A stretch of DNA of 64,000 nt from JAYYZW01 sp965217605 (GTDB taxonomy: Bacteria > Pseudomonadota > Gammaproteobacteria > Ga0077536). Where the stretch lies: positions 62,001 through 126,000 of the forward strand of contig CBDCJB010000007.1 of the NCBI GenBank assembly GCA_965217605.1. Reading direction: 5' to 3'. Shown here piece by piece: positions 16,584 through 26,674 of this stretch. The position numbers and the translations under genes were made by a program. The first letter of the stretch is position 1; each line of letters starts with the position of its first letter. Under the pieces are notes generated by a model, which did not search any database, had not been told where the DNA came from, and was given only the letters and a program-made list of their open reading frames with translations.

Positions 16584-19131
16584 ATGACGGTGCGCTCTCT
16601 TGACGAAGTAACTAAAACGGATCTGGACTTGGCGGGCGGTAAGGCGGCCAATCTGGGTGATTTGATGGCACACGGCTTCCCGATTCCACCTGGATTCGTC
16701 GTCTGCGCCGATCATTACCGCGACGCCTTGGCGCGCATCGACATCTCTGATGGTGTCGAGCTCATCAGAAGGCGTCTCGCAACCGGCACCCTGAACGCCG
16801 ACCTACAGCGCGACATCCACACGGCCCACGCTCATATTCAAGCGGCCACAACGCATCCCCCCGTCTACGCCGTGCGCTCCTCCGCAACTGCCGAAGATCT
16901 GCTTCGCCGGCCAACACGACACTTATTACTACGTTACGGAAAACAATCTGAGCGAGATGATCTGTAAATGCTGGGCATCGTTGTGGAGCGATGCCGCCGT
17001 GTCCTATCGGGCCAGTCACGGCATTGAACACACTGGTGTGATGATGGCGGTCCTCGTTCAGAAAATGATTTCGGCTGAAGCGTCCGGCGTTACCTTTACC
17101 GCCAACCCGATCAGCGGCGATACCAATGAAATCGTGACTGATGCGACTTGGGGAATGGGCGCGGCCATCGTCGACGGGCGCGTGTCACCCGACCATTTTG
17201 TCGTTGATCGCTCCAACCTGACGGTACTTGAAACACGTATCGCGAATAAAAAATACATGGTGGGCGCTGAACTGCCTAAAGATGAGCACCGCATGTCGGA
17301 GGTGCCGTTCGATCAGCGTCTGACGCCGAACCTGTCCGATGACATGCTCGTCCAAGCGACCGAGTGGGCCATCAAGGCGGAGGCGCATTTCGGCACCCCT
17401 CAGGACGTCGAATGGGCGGTGCGGGATAACGCGTACTTCATGCTGCAATCCCGCCCCATCACGATCATGGGTGAGGAACCGTTCGCGCCGGATGAGAAAC
17501 GCAAGCTGGTGTTGTTCAAACCCGCCGCAGAAAACTTTACCGATCCTGTATTACCGCTGAGTCAAGACGTCTTTCCTCCGGGCGCCCGCTGGATCAAAGG
17601 GCGGCCATACGGCGAACTCACCCCGATGCATTTGCTCTTACCGATCAAGCTCACCGACGCGCAGGCGGCGCAACTCGCTTATTTCGAGACGCCGGATGAT
17701 CTCGACATCGAGATCCATTGGTGGAAATTGCCGTTGACACTGTTAGCTTGGTTCTTCATCTACCTCTGTTTCGGTTTGATCGCCGCTCGCTCCCGCAGCA
17801 TGCCCGATGATTTCATGGAGGCGTTCCGTGACTTCACACAGGAAATAGAAGCGGACGAAACCTTGAGTCCGCGCGCGACGATGATCAAGCTGTTCAGTGG
17901 CGCCAAGCCGTACGCGCCCTGCGGGCGCCGGGTGATCTGGATCAACATCGCGGCCGTTCCGCGGTATGTCCTGCTGATGGGGATCATCAACAAGCTGCTG
18001 GCGCGCTGGATCCCGGCCGTGCAGAAAGACGCGGGTTCGTTACTTTGCTCCGGTAGTGAAGGTATCCTCTCGACCGACATGGGGCGTTCGATTTTCCGCA
18101 TGTCTAAGACGGCCCGGAGCATGCCCGAGGTCGTCCGATGCATGAACACGCACGGCCCCGATTCAATGCTGGAAGCCCTGCAGTCGGAGCGTGCGGCGCA
18201 ACCTTTTCTCTACGAGTTGAACGAATTTCTGGCAACCCACGGGCATCGGGCATTGAAGGAATTCGAGATCGCATCGGTGCGTTTCGAGGAAAACCCGGCG
18301 CCGGTGCTTGCGATGGTGAAAAACTATCTGGCAGCCGACATCGACCCTGCCGACATGGCGCGGCGGGCATTGGCAAACCGCGAAGCGATGATCGCATCGG
18401 TAAAAGGCGAATTGGCACAACGCCCGCTCGAGAGGCTGTTGGGTTGGCGCTGGCGCCTCATCGACTATCTCGCGGCGCGTGCCAGATACTTTGCCAAGCT
18501 TCGGGAAAACTCTCGCTACTACCACATCATGGTGTGGTATTCGGCACACAAACGCATCCTCGCGGCTGAAAAGGCCTTGCTTGGTGCCGGTAAACTCAAA
18601 GTCAAAGACGACATTTTTTATTTGCACTGGGCCGAAGTGACCGCATTGCTGACCGGCAAGCTGGCCTGGTCCGACGTCGAGGACCGGATCCGCGAACGCC
18701 GCATGGAGATCATTCGCTGGACGAAGCTGACGCCGCCGAAGGCTATCAACGTCGATACCCAGCCTGCACAGCAGTTGGCCGCGTATTCGGCGGCGGACAT
18801 CGTGGGACAGGGCGCATCACCCGGAAGCTACGAAGGTATTGCGCGCGTGATCCTCGATCCAAGCGTCAATGCCGATCTGAAACCGGGTGAAATTCTGGTC
18901 GCCCCGTATACCGATCCGGCGTGGACGCCGCTGTTCCTGACGGCCGGGGCCGCGGTCGTAGAGGTGGGCAGTTATCTGTCCCACGCCGGCGCAATCGCAC
19001 GTGAATACGGCATGCCCTGCGTTGTCGATGTCACCGACTGCACGATTCGAATCAGAACCGGCGATAGAATTTTCGTCGATGGAACGCACGGCACCGTGCA
19101 ACGCGTGCCCCAGCCGGAGAATGCCGGGTGA
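16584..19131 (+). pseudogene. PEP synthase-like enzyme, frameshifted near residue 107
   Basis: The first frame (16584-16967) gives the N-terminus of a PEP/pyruvate-binding ATP-grasp domain: LAGGKAANLGDL, GFPIPPGFVVCADHY and YAVRSSATAEDL. After about 16897 the family sequence continues in another frame as FAGQHDTYYYVTE, then VLVQKMISAEASGVTFTANP, to 19131. A conserved stretch of about four residues (usually PEASF-like) is missing at the shift, so a short deletion has occurred. The C-terminal swivelling PEP-mobilising domain is intact with the His in YLSHAGAIAREYGMP. The middle carries an unusual hydrophobic segment (LLAWFFIYLCFGLIAA) near residue 265 of the second part. It is either a true pseudogene or an assembly error. 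Confidence 0.8.
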
Positions 19132-19478
19132 TCGAGTTTTTATTAACGCCTATCGTATTTCTGCTCGGCGCCGTGCTGTGCATACAGGCGATGGGCGCGT
19201 GCTATGCGATCATCGACCTCTGGTACACCATCGAGGACCATCGAATCCGCGTCGGCGTCGGCGTGCTCGCGTGGGGCGCGGCGTTCGTCGGTACGTGGTG
19301 GTGGCTACCGGGCGCGCTTGCCGACGCGTACGCGTGCGGCGGCTGGCTCGTCATCATATTCCACGTGAGTATCGCCATAGCAGGACAGCTTATGCCCTAC
19401 GTCGCAATGTGGTTGGATAAACGCGATAACTGGGCACTTTCTCGAAGAGAAGCGCACTCTGTTAAGCGTAAACCCTGA
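19128..19478 (+). CDS. Small membrane protein, 116 aa
   Basis: This ORF starts GTG at 19128, overlapping the PEP-synthase-like stop as GTGA, so it is translationally coupled to it. There are three predicted membrane segments: residues about 2-24 with a short polar break, about 42-62 (rich in W and G), and about 70-92. A basic C-terminal tail follows. I do not recognise the family. The coupling suggests a role together with the upstream enzyme, whose own middle also has a hydrophobic segment. Confidence 0.7.
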   Translation: MIEFLLTPIVFLLGAVLCIQAMGACYAIIDLWYTIEDHRIRVGVGVLAWGAAFVGTWWWLPGALADAYACGGWLVIIFHVSIAIAGQLMPYVAMWLDKRDNWALSRREAHSVKRKP

Positions 19479-19490
19479 GTCAAACCACCG

Positions 19491-22400
19491 TTATTTAGCA
19501 GTCGATCGCTCTTTCTCCAAATGCGCCAACAGTGATTTCGATGCGCGCAGATCGCTCGTGTCGAGCCCTTCGGTGAACCAATCGCACAGGTCAGCCAATA
19601 CTCTATGGGCATCGTCATGTTTGCCTTGTCCCTGCCACAATCCGGCAAGGCTGGTCGCGGCGCGAAGTTCCAGTGATTTTGCGTTTTGCGCGGCCGCGAT
19701 CTGTAACGCTTTTTGAAAACTTGCCTCCGCTTCTCGGTGGTCAGACGATCGCATGCGCAACTCACCCTGCAACCGGTAAAGTTCGGCCTCGTACCACCGC
19801 TCGCCGCGCCGATCGTTGATCTCCAGCGCCTCCGTTAATACGTTCAACCCTTCATCCAATTCACCGGCCTGGCTGTGAATCTCAGCCAACCGGGCGCGAT
19901 AGAACGGTTCCCAAACCTCCGTGCCCGATGCGGGAAAGATGTTCAAGTTCTCTCGAGCCTGGATTACCGCTTGATCGTGCTGTCCTTCCTCGGCCAGAGA
20001 GACACTTTGAAGGATCCTCGCCCAAGACAGAAAGAGCGTTAAGCCGCGTTCCTGCGATCGCAGCACCGCGGCTTCGACGTGGTCGTGAATCGCCTGCGTT
20101 TCATCCAGCAACTTGTACAACATGGCCGCCAATACCGAAACCCACGCCGAACTGAACGGATGCTCCAACGCATCCGCCAAAGCCAGCGCCTCGCCGCTGC
20201 GGGCGCGCGCCTGGTCTGGATAGCCGAGCAGCCACAGGCTCAAGGCGTCAATGGCGTACGCGACGACACCGACGTCCAAACCGGCGACTGCGATCAAGGC
20301 GTGGTGCTGCGAGGCGTCATAGAGATCGATACTGCGTTGGGTATGCACGCGAGCCGCGGCAATCTCGCCGCGGTAGAACAAGGTCAATGCATTCGCCAAA
20401 TGGGCTTGCAGGCCGAGCGCCGTATCGTTTTCCTGGTCGGCCAGTTGCAAAAGCTGCCCGGCGAGTTCGTGTGCGATCTTCATCTCCGAGCGCCCGGCCA
20501 GATGAAATACGCACAAGCCCACTAATATTCCGAATAGTTTCGGCGTCTCGCCCAGTTGCCTGCACAACTCCCGCGCGCGGTTGAAGACCCGTTCGACGTC
20601 CGGCGCGCCCCAACCCTTGGCATTCATCAACGGCAAGCCTAAAGCCATCTGCAATTCGAGTTCGTGTTGCACGCGTGCCGGCGTATCGGGCAGAGCCTGT
20701 AGCACGTCCAAGCCCTTGGTGTAATGGGCCACGGCCTCGGCATTGGCCCAACGCTCGATGGCGCGCTGGCCCGCCTTCAACCAATACGGTAGCGCTTCCT
20801 CGACCAAACCGGCTTCGGTGTAATGGTGCGCCAGCCGGTCGGGCTGAACGTCCACCGTATCCGGGAATCGCTCGATGAGCCGTAAGGCGATTTGCCGGTG
20901 GTAGTGTTGCCGCACACTGCGTAGCAAGGATTCGTAGGCGGCTTCCTGAATGAGCGCGTGTCTAAAAAAATAGGTCGCCTGCGGCGGCTGTCCGCGCTGA
21001 TTGAGCAACTGGGTATCGACTAATTGCGCCAGGCGATCCTGTAACGTCGATTCGTCCACGGGTGACAGATCCGCAATCATTTCGTAATTGAAATCCCGCC
21101 CCAGTACAGCACCCAATTGGGCGATTTCGCGGACGTCGGGCCAGCGATCCAGGCGAGCCATCAATAAGTCCTGCAACGTGGCGGGGATGGGGCGAGCGAC
21201 GGTAAGGTTTGCGTGGCAAACGCGTAGGGATCGTCGACTTCACGCGGGAGATCCGACTCCAATACCATCTTGGTCAGTTCTCCGACGAATAGAGGCACGC
21301 CGTCCGTCCTTTCGATGATCTCATCGACGATCTGCTCCGGCAGCGTCTCACCTGCGCTAAGACCGGTAATCATCGCTTCCACTTCGGAGCGCTCCAATCG
21401 ATCTAACGCAACCGGCGTGATATGCGCGTCAAGATTCCATTTCGGGGTGAAATCCGAGCGGAAGGTCACAACGTTCAGGAGTGGTATGGTCGCCGTTTCA
21501 CCGATGGTCAATTCGAGAAGTTCAAGGGTCGTGGGATCCGCTAAATGCACGTCTTCCCAAATCATTAATACGGGCCGCCGCTTCGCCTCTTCCGCCATCC
21601 AGGCATTCAAGGCGTCGTGGGTACGTTGCCGCAGTTGCTCAGGGCCGACGTCCAGCGGCGCATAACGGTCGTCGTCGACGTCGATCGAAAGCAGGGACGC
21701 GAACAGCGGTACGACTTCTTCGAGATCGAAGGGATGGAATCGATCCAATACGCGTTCGATCTTCTCCAATTTGACGCTCGACGAATCGCCCGATTCGAAC
21801 CTGAAGGTCCGCTCCAAATGCGCGATCAAGGGATGAAACGGGCTGTTCTGATGATAGGGTGAAGAATAAAATGTCAACCGCGTAAATCCTTCGCGGACCA
21901 CATACTCGGCGATCGCCCGTGTCAACGCGGTTTTGCCGATTCCGGCTTCGCCTTTGATTAAAACGGTTTGCCCCGATCCGTTCTTGCTCTGTTCCCAGCG
22001 CCGCAGAAGTAACCCCAATACGTCATGCCGCCCCATCAGGAATGGGACACTGCCTCCGGCGCCTGCGTGCGGAACGCCCTCGCTCTCATCCAGCAGGCTG
22101 AGCACGCGGGATACAGCGAGCGGGTTCGTGACCCCATCGAACTGCTGGGTCCCGAGCTCCTCGAGATTCACGTGTGCGCCGACCAGCTGGGCCGTCGCAG
22201 CGCTGATCACCAGCGTGTTGGGTTCGGCCCACCCCTGTATACGCGCAGCCACGTTCGGGGTCTGCCCAAGGGCGAGCTGTTCGCGGCGCAGGCCTGTTCC
22301 AACCTCGCCGACCACGACGAGTCCGGTATGGATCCCGACCCGCACCGCCAGGTACCGCAACGCATCGCCCGGCCCTGGAACACTTATGGTTTGAATGGAA

Positions 22401-22930
22401 CGCACGATCTCGAGGCCGGCGTGAACGGCGCGGCGCGCGTCGTCCTCGTGCGCACGCGGATACCCGAAGTAGACGAGCAGGCCGTCGCCCAGATACTGGG
22501 CAATATGACCATCGTGAGCATCGATGATCGTTGCCGCGGTTTCCTGATAGGTGCGCACCACCTGCCGTAGATCTTCGGGATCGAGTTGCTCCGAGAGGAT
22601 GGTCGATCCGACCAGGTCGCAGAACATAACGGAGAGCTGGCGCCGCTCGGCGGTCGTGTCCAGCCCGTCGAATTCAATGCGCGGCGCGCCACCCGGAACG
22701 GTCGGCGCTTCGCGAGGCTGAATTTCGGGCTGCGGTCGTGATTCACCCGACCACACCAACATCTTGCCGTCTTTGTCGACCGCACATTCCTTAATTTCGA
22801 TCAACTCATAGGTCAGTGCTTCCAGCACATCGTCGCCCAGACTAAATTCCAATCTGAGCGCTCGATAAGAAACCCGTCCCTCGCGCTTCAGCCACGCGGT
22901 GGCGTTGGTAACCAGTTCGGAAAATTTCAC
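19491..22930 (-). pseudogene. Class III nucleotide cyclase–ATPase–TPR regulator, frameshifted
   Basis: Two adjacent frames make one gene of about 1140 codons. The first (22930-21161) has an N-terminal domain of about 65 residues and a class III adenylate/guanylate cyclase domain with metal Asp residues in MFCDLVGST and YLGDGLLVYFG. It then has a large AAA/NB-ARC-like ATPase with Walker A KGEAGIGKTAL. The second (to 19491) continues with the winged-helix and TPR region. Near 21185-21195, within a run of C residues, the frame changes: LPSLA is followed in the next frame by IPATLQDLLMARLDRW, the expected continuation. Such proteins are multidomain signal sensors. The shift in a C-run could be sequencing error or real inactivation. 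Confidence 0.82.
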
Positions 22931-22931
22931 A

Positions 22932-23570
22932 TCAAGCTCGAGATTCCGACACGCCTACTTTACCTATCCAACAACCCTTCATTACCCTGCGGAATTTGAA
23001 CTTCGGGCGCCGCTGCCCCGTATCCGAATCGTGGCGCATATAGAAATTGAAGTAGCGCGTACCTCGATTGTAATTTACGAACGGGCAATTGAGGCCCCGG
23101 TTCGCGAGTTGTTTGTTGAGTTCGCGGCGAGTGGGTGTGCGCGAACCTTCGACAAAGCAGGTCGTGCCCACGGTAAACAGCTTGTACTGGTCCGGTTCGA
23201 GTAGTCCATCGATCACGACGAGGTCATAACGCTTGTTATTCGACAGTAAGCCATCGATCTCATTAAGGAGTTCGTATCGTCCTGCGTATCGATCCCCGAT
23301 GTTCTTAGCGAGTTCGTGGATACAAAACGGATTTTTTTCAGTCGCCGTCACGTGCGAGATATGGCTCGGGTGTTGCAACAAAAATTTCGTAATCGTGCCG
23401 ATGCCGGCGCCGAACTCGAGTACAGTTTCCGGTCGCTCCGAGTTCAAAACAGCGCTCAGGTGCGCGAGGGCGAACGCCGTCGCGATATATCGGGCGCCCG
23501 GTTTAGCTGCGAAGGCCCCATGCACTTCTTTTGCAAAGGCCCAGTCAGCGTCGGTCGGACTGATATGCAC
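22932..23570 (-). CDS. Class I SAM-dependent methyltransferase-like protein
   Basis: A 212-residue protein with a Rossmann-type motif I in VLEFGAGIGTITKFLL, a following acidic strand with ATEKNPFC, and YDLVVIDGLLEPDQ near residue 120. That is the pattern of small methyltransferases related to FkbM/O-methyltransferase families. The C-terminal part with RGTRYFNFYMRHD may cap the active site. It starts the run of minus-strand genes ending the neuA-neuB-neuC set, 18 bp after neuC, so it may modify the nonulosonic acid or glycan. The substrate is inferred only from context. Confidence 0.68.
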   Translation of the reverse strand: MHISPTDADWAFAKEVHGAFAAKPGARYIATAFALAHLSAVLNSERPETVLEFGAGIGTITKFLLQHPSHISHVTATEKNPFCIHELAKNIGDRYAGRYELLNEIDGLLSNNKRYDLVVIDGLLEPDQYKLFTVGTTCFVEGSRTPTRRELNKQLANRGLNCPFVNYNRGTRYFNFYMRHDSDTGQRRPKFKFRRVMKGCWIGKVGVSESRA

Positions 23571-23588
23571 TTGTGCTGCTCAGATTAT

Positions 23589-24743
23589 TTAGTACGGTAA
23601 TCGCTTTTCAACCGATAACGGCGCCGTTGCAAGAACCTCGGCAATACGTACCCCTGCACCACCTTCTCCGTAGACCAAATCAGGTACCAGCCGCCCTTGT
23701 TCCCGACATGCCCGGATCGCAGCGCTGATCGCGCCGCTGTCGTAATCAACATCTCGAACGTTCGCACCGCGGTCGCGCCCCGTCTGCCGGCTGCCGATAT
23801 TCACCGCCGGAACCCCTAGATAAGCGCACTCGCGTATACCCGTACTCGAATTTCCGACGATGCATTCGCTGCCATCGAGAATTCGAATGAAATCTTCAGG
23901 CGCCGTGCTTTTGAAAAAATGTATGTTCTGCGGCGCATGTATTTCGCGAAAAGCGCGAATTCCGGAGGATGTTCCGTCGGCACCCGCATCGACGTTGGGC
24001 CAGAACCACAATGTCGCGAGGCCGAGATCGCTCACCGCGTGCAATGTTTCCTCCACGTGCCGCCGCGATTCGTCATATTCGGTCGTGACGGGGTGCTGCA
24101 TCACCACGATGTAGCCACGCGATAGATCGAGCCTCGGACCGACACCGGTATACCGCTCGAACACGTCGAAATTCGGATCCGGATTGGCGAGCGCCTGCTT
24201 GACGACGTCGATGGACGGACAACCGCTCAGGAATACCGTCTCCGCCCGCTCCCCCAAGGATTCCACACGTTTCTGCGCATGGGGTGACGCGACGAAATGG
24301 AGATCGGCAAGTTTAGTCACCGCATGCCGAACCTTCTCATCGATGGATCCGGTGACCTCGCCGCCCTGGATATGCGCGAGCGGTATATTCAGGTAACTCG
24401 CCGCTACGGCGGTCGCCATGGTTTCGAAGCGATCGGCCACCGTCACCACCACATCCGGCCGTAAATCATCGAATACGGTCGCGAGTTCACCGAGCCCGAT
24501 ACCGGTTGATTTTGCCGAGGTGACGAGATTCTCGCCCTCCATGATCATGTAAACCCGCCGATCGATCGCGAATCCTTCGTCCAGGATGATGTTTTCGGTA
24601 GCGCCATAGCGATTTAACAGAGCGGACGCCGCGACTACGAGTTGCAATTCGAGCCTCGCGTGCGCCTTTATCGCCGTCAGTACCGAGCGCACGCGCGAAT
24701 AACTCGGCCGTGCGGTGATCACTACGCAGACCTTACGCACCAT
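23589..24743 (-). CDS. neuC: UDP-N-acetylglucosamine 2-epimerase (hydrolysing), NeuC-type
   Basis: A GT-B-fold enzyme that converts a UDP-HexNAc derivative to a free ManNAc-type sugar, the first step of nonulosonic acid synthesis. The 384-residue product opens VCVVITARPSYSRVRSV, has VTVADRFETMATAVAA and IPLAHIQGGEVTGSIDEKVRHAVTKLA, and near the end NSSTGIRECAYLGVPAVNIG followed by RQTGRDR. These are characteristic of NeuC/LegG enzymes. It may act on UDP-GlcNAc (sialic acid) or a diacetamido derivative (legionaminic acid); no dehydratase or aminotransferase genes are visible here. It follows neuB by 8 bp. Confidence 0.9.
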   Translation of the reverse strand: MVRKVCVVITARPSYSRVRSVLTAIKAHARLELQLVVAASALLNRYGATENIILDEGFAIDRRVYMIMEGENLVTSAKSTGIGLGELATVFDDLRPDVVVTVADRFETMATAVAASYLNIPLAHIQGGEVTGSIDEKVRHAVTKLADLHFVASPHAQKRVESLGERAETVFLSGCPSIDVVKQALANPDPNFDVFERYTGVGPRLDLSRGYIVVMQHPVTTEYDESRRHVEETLHAVSDLGLATLWFWPNVDAGADGTSSGIRAFREIHAPQNIHFFKSTAPEDFIRILDGSECIVGNSSTGIRECAYLGVPAVNIGSRQTGRDRGANVRDVDYDSGAISAAIRACREQGRLVPDLVYGEGGAGVRIAEVLATAPLSVEKRLPY

Positions 24744-24751
24744 GATCGGAT

Positions 24752-25789
24752 TTACTCCAGGTCGTCGAATGACAGACGCTGGTCGAACGCCACCTTAGAC
24801 TTCAGGCGACGCCCGATGAGTCCGGGTAGTGCATTCGCCGGAATGCCCGACCCTGGTTTTTTCGCCGTGAGGTGCTGCTGTTCCAGCACGGTTCCCGCCG
24901 CCAGATCTCCCGTGACGACGACGCTCTTGGTAAAAATGTCCCGCAGCGCCTGAATGGGTTCCGAAATCGATTCCTTATCCATCGGGTGGGCGCGCATCGT
25001 TTCGATGAAGCGGATCCCTTCGACCAATTGGCGCAGCTGGTCCGGCGTGACGGAGGCCGACACATCGGGTCCAAACATGTCACGACTCAGCGTCAAATGG
25101 ACTTCGAGGACGCTGATCCCGTAGACGGAGGCCGCTAGTCCGGGATAGATCGTCGCGGAATGATCCGACAGGCCAACCGCGCAGCCGCACTGCTCGCGCA
25201 GCTCGGGTATTAAGTTCAAACCGACCAATTCCGGTGGACAGGGATAGGCGGAGGTACATTGGAGTACCGCAATCGGCACGTCATGTCCGCGAATTCGGTC
25301 GACGACTTCGTCGATCTCACTCAGCGTGCTCATCCCGGTCGATAAAACGATGGGTTTACCGGTTGATGCCATCGCATCGATCAGTGCGTGATTGTTCGTT
25401 TCGCCGGAGGCGACCTTCCACGCCGCGACACCAACGCGTTCGAGCAGATCCACGGCCTCGTTGGAAAACGGTGAACTCAAGAACAGCAGATCGCGATCTA
25501 CCGCGTGCGATTTGAGCTCCACCCATTGCGCTTCCGTGAATTCCATGCGACGCCAATAATCCAGGCGCGTCTCATCCTGTGAAGTGAATCGAGTGCGCCA
25601 GGGTTCCTCGGCGGTGCTCTCGGCGGCGGCGATATGAGTTTGAAACTTGACCGCATCGGCGCCGCAATTCGCGATCGTGTCGATAAACGCATGCGCCATG
25701 CCCAGGCTGCCGTCGTGCGCCTGTGCCACTTCGGCGATGATCGCGCAGGGTGCATCCGCTCGCGGATTATGCAGCCAGGTCTCGGTCAC
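24752..25789 (-). CDS. neuB: N-acetylneuraminate synthase family protein NeuB with SAF domain
   Basis: Condenses phosphoenolpyruvate with a ManNAc-type sugar to a nine-carbon acid. The 345-residue protein has the NeuB TIM barrel (AIIAEVAQAHDGSLGMA, ADAVKFQTH, FLSSPFSNEAVDLLE, KVASGETNN, LSTGMSTLSEID, GLSDHSATI). It ends with the C-terminal antifreeze-like SAF domain (TKSVVVTGDLAAGTVLEQQHLTAKKP). Start is GTG. It is between neuA and neuC in one operon. A second, SAF-less synthase is encoded at 30869-31744 on the other strand. Confidence 0.93.
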   Translation of the reverse strand: MTETWLHNPRADAPCAIIAEVAQAHDGSLGMAHAFIDTIANCGADAVKFQTHIAAAESTAEEPWRTRFTSQDETRLDYWRRMEFTEAQWVELKSHAVDRDLLFLSSPFSNEAVDLLERVGVAAWKVASGETNNHALIDAMASTGKPIVLSTGMSTLSEIDEVVDRIRGHDVPIAVLQCTSAYPCPPELVGLNLIPELREQCGCAVGLSDHSATIYPGLAASVYGISVLEVHLTLSRDMFGPDVSASVTPDQLRQLVEGIRFIETMRAHPMDKESISEPIQALRDIFTKSVVVTGDLAAGTVLEQQHLTAKKPGSGIPANALPGLIGRRLKSKVAFDQRLSFDDLE

Positions 25790-25810
25790 CCCTATACGTT
25801 CCCTTTGGCT

Positions 25811-26530
25811 TTATTCAGCCTCACCCTTCTTCGAGAGCATGAATGCAGCGAATTCCAGCTCGATTGGATCGTCAATATTCGCAGTGTGTTCTGCGATCTC
25901 GACGGCAATGCAGCCGTCTTCAACGATATGGCCATGATCGATCAGGGCCTCCCGGGTCACCGCATAACATACGCCATTGCGATGATAGTACTCTGGAATC
26001 GCTTGGCGCGCGGTATGGCCCGCGCCGTCTTCCCGGTAAAAATGGATGATCTTGCGTTCGTCGAGGGTCAGACACTTTTCCGGCGTGTAGTGGCCCGGCA
26101 AGCGACTGACCGTCGCTGCGGCACGGTGGTTTCCGTCGACCATCGCCTGGACAGTGCGCTCTACGTCGGACGCCTTGCGTAGCGGGGTCGTCGGCTGCAA
26201 CAAGATCGAGATATCGAATCGTTGCTCGAAACACCGCTCGCTTTCGCACCAGGCGTGCCGCCACATGTCCGCCGACGACGCGGTATCGGTAGCCAGCGAC
26301 TCCGGGCGCAGAAATGGCGCGTCCAGCCCGCAGCGACGCCCTTCCTCAGCCATTTCGCGATCATCGGTTGAGATCACGGCCTTATCGATCCAGGCCAACT
26401 CGGACGCGGTCTTCGCTGCCCATCCGATGAGCGACCTCGATCCGAGTACGCGCATGTTTTTACGCGGGATCCCCTTACTCCCGCCGCGCGCGGGAATTAC
26501 CGCGAGGACCGATAAGCCTGCCCAAGTCAA
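25811..26530 (-). CDS. neuA: CMP-nonulosonic acid cytidylyltransferase NeuA
   Basis: Activates the nine-carbon acid with CTP. The 239-residue protein has the signature VIPARGGSKGIPRKN, then VISTDDREMAEEG and the LLQPTTPLRKASDVE motif of CMP-sialate synthetases. The only available start is TTG at 26530, a few bases from the end of a short inverted-repeat element (26535-26674). The N-terminus is a few residues longer than usual (MTWAGLSVLAV), and the natural start may have been altered by insertion of that element. First gene of the neuA-neuB-neuC run; gap to neuB is 21 bp. Confidence 0.92.
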   Translation of the reverse strand: MTWAGLSVLAVIPARGGSKGIPRKNMRVLGSRSLIGWAAKTASELAWIDKAVISTDDREMAEEGRRCGLDAPFLRPESLATDTASSADMWRHAWCESERCFEQRFDISILLQPTTPLRKASDVERTVQAMVDGNHRAAATVSRLPGHYTPEKCLTLDERKIIHFYREDGAGHTARQAIPEYYHRNGVCYAVTREALIDHGHIVEDGCIAVEIAEHTANIDDPIELEFAAFMLSKKGEAE

Positions 26531-26534
26531 TTTA

Positions 26535-26674
26535 GAAGCCGTCTCAAAATACGCCTGAGACGTTGATGCTGCGTTGCACGACCCTCTCCGGTGCTCATTT
26601 ATTGAGTATAAACTGCGCTCCGCGAAGGTCGCGCGCCTTGCCTGAACGTCTCATGTGAATTTTGAGACCGCTTC
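26535..26674. mobile_element. Miniature inverted-repeat element, type 2
   Basis: About 140 bp, with ends GAAGCCGTCTCAAAAT (26535-26550) and the reverse complement of GAAGCGGTCTCAAAAT at the right side (ending 26674). It is flanked by TA on both sides (26533-26534 and 26675-26676). It carries no ORF. The same ends occur at 31919-32071 and singly at 43361. The right TA is shared with the IS630 element. Confidence 0.7.
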
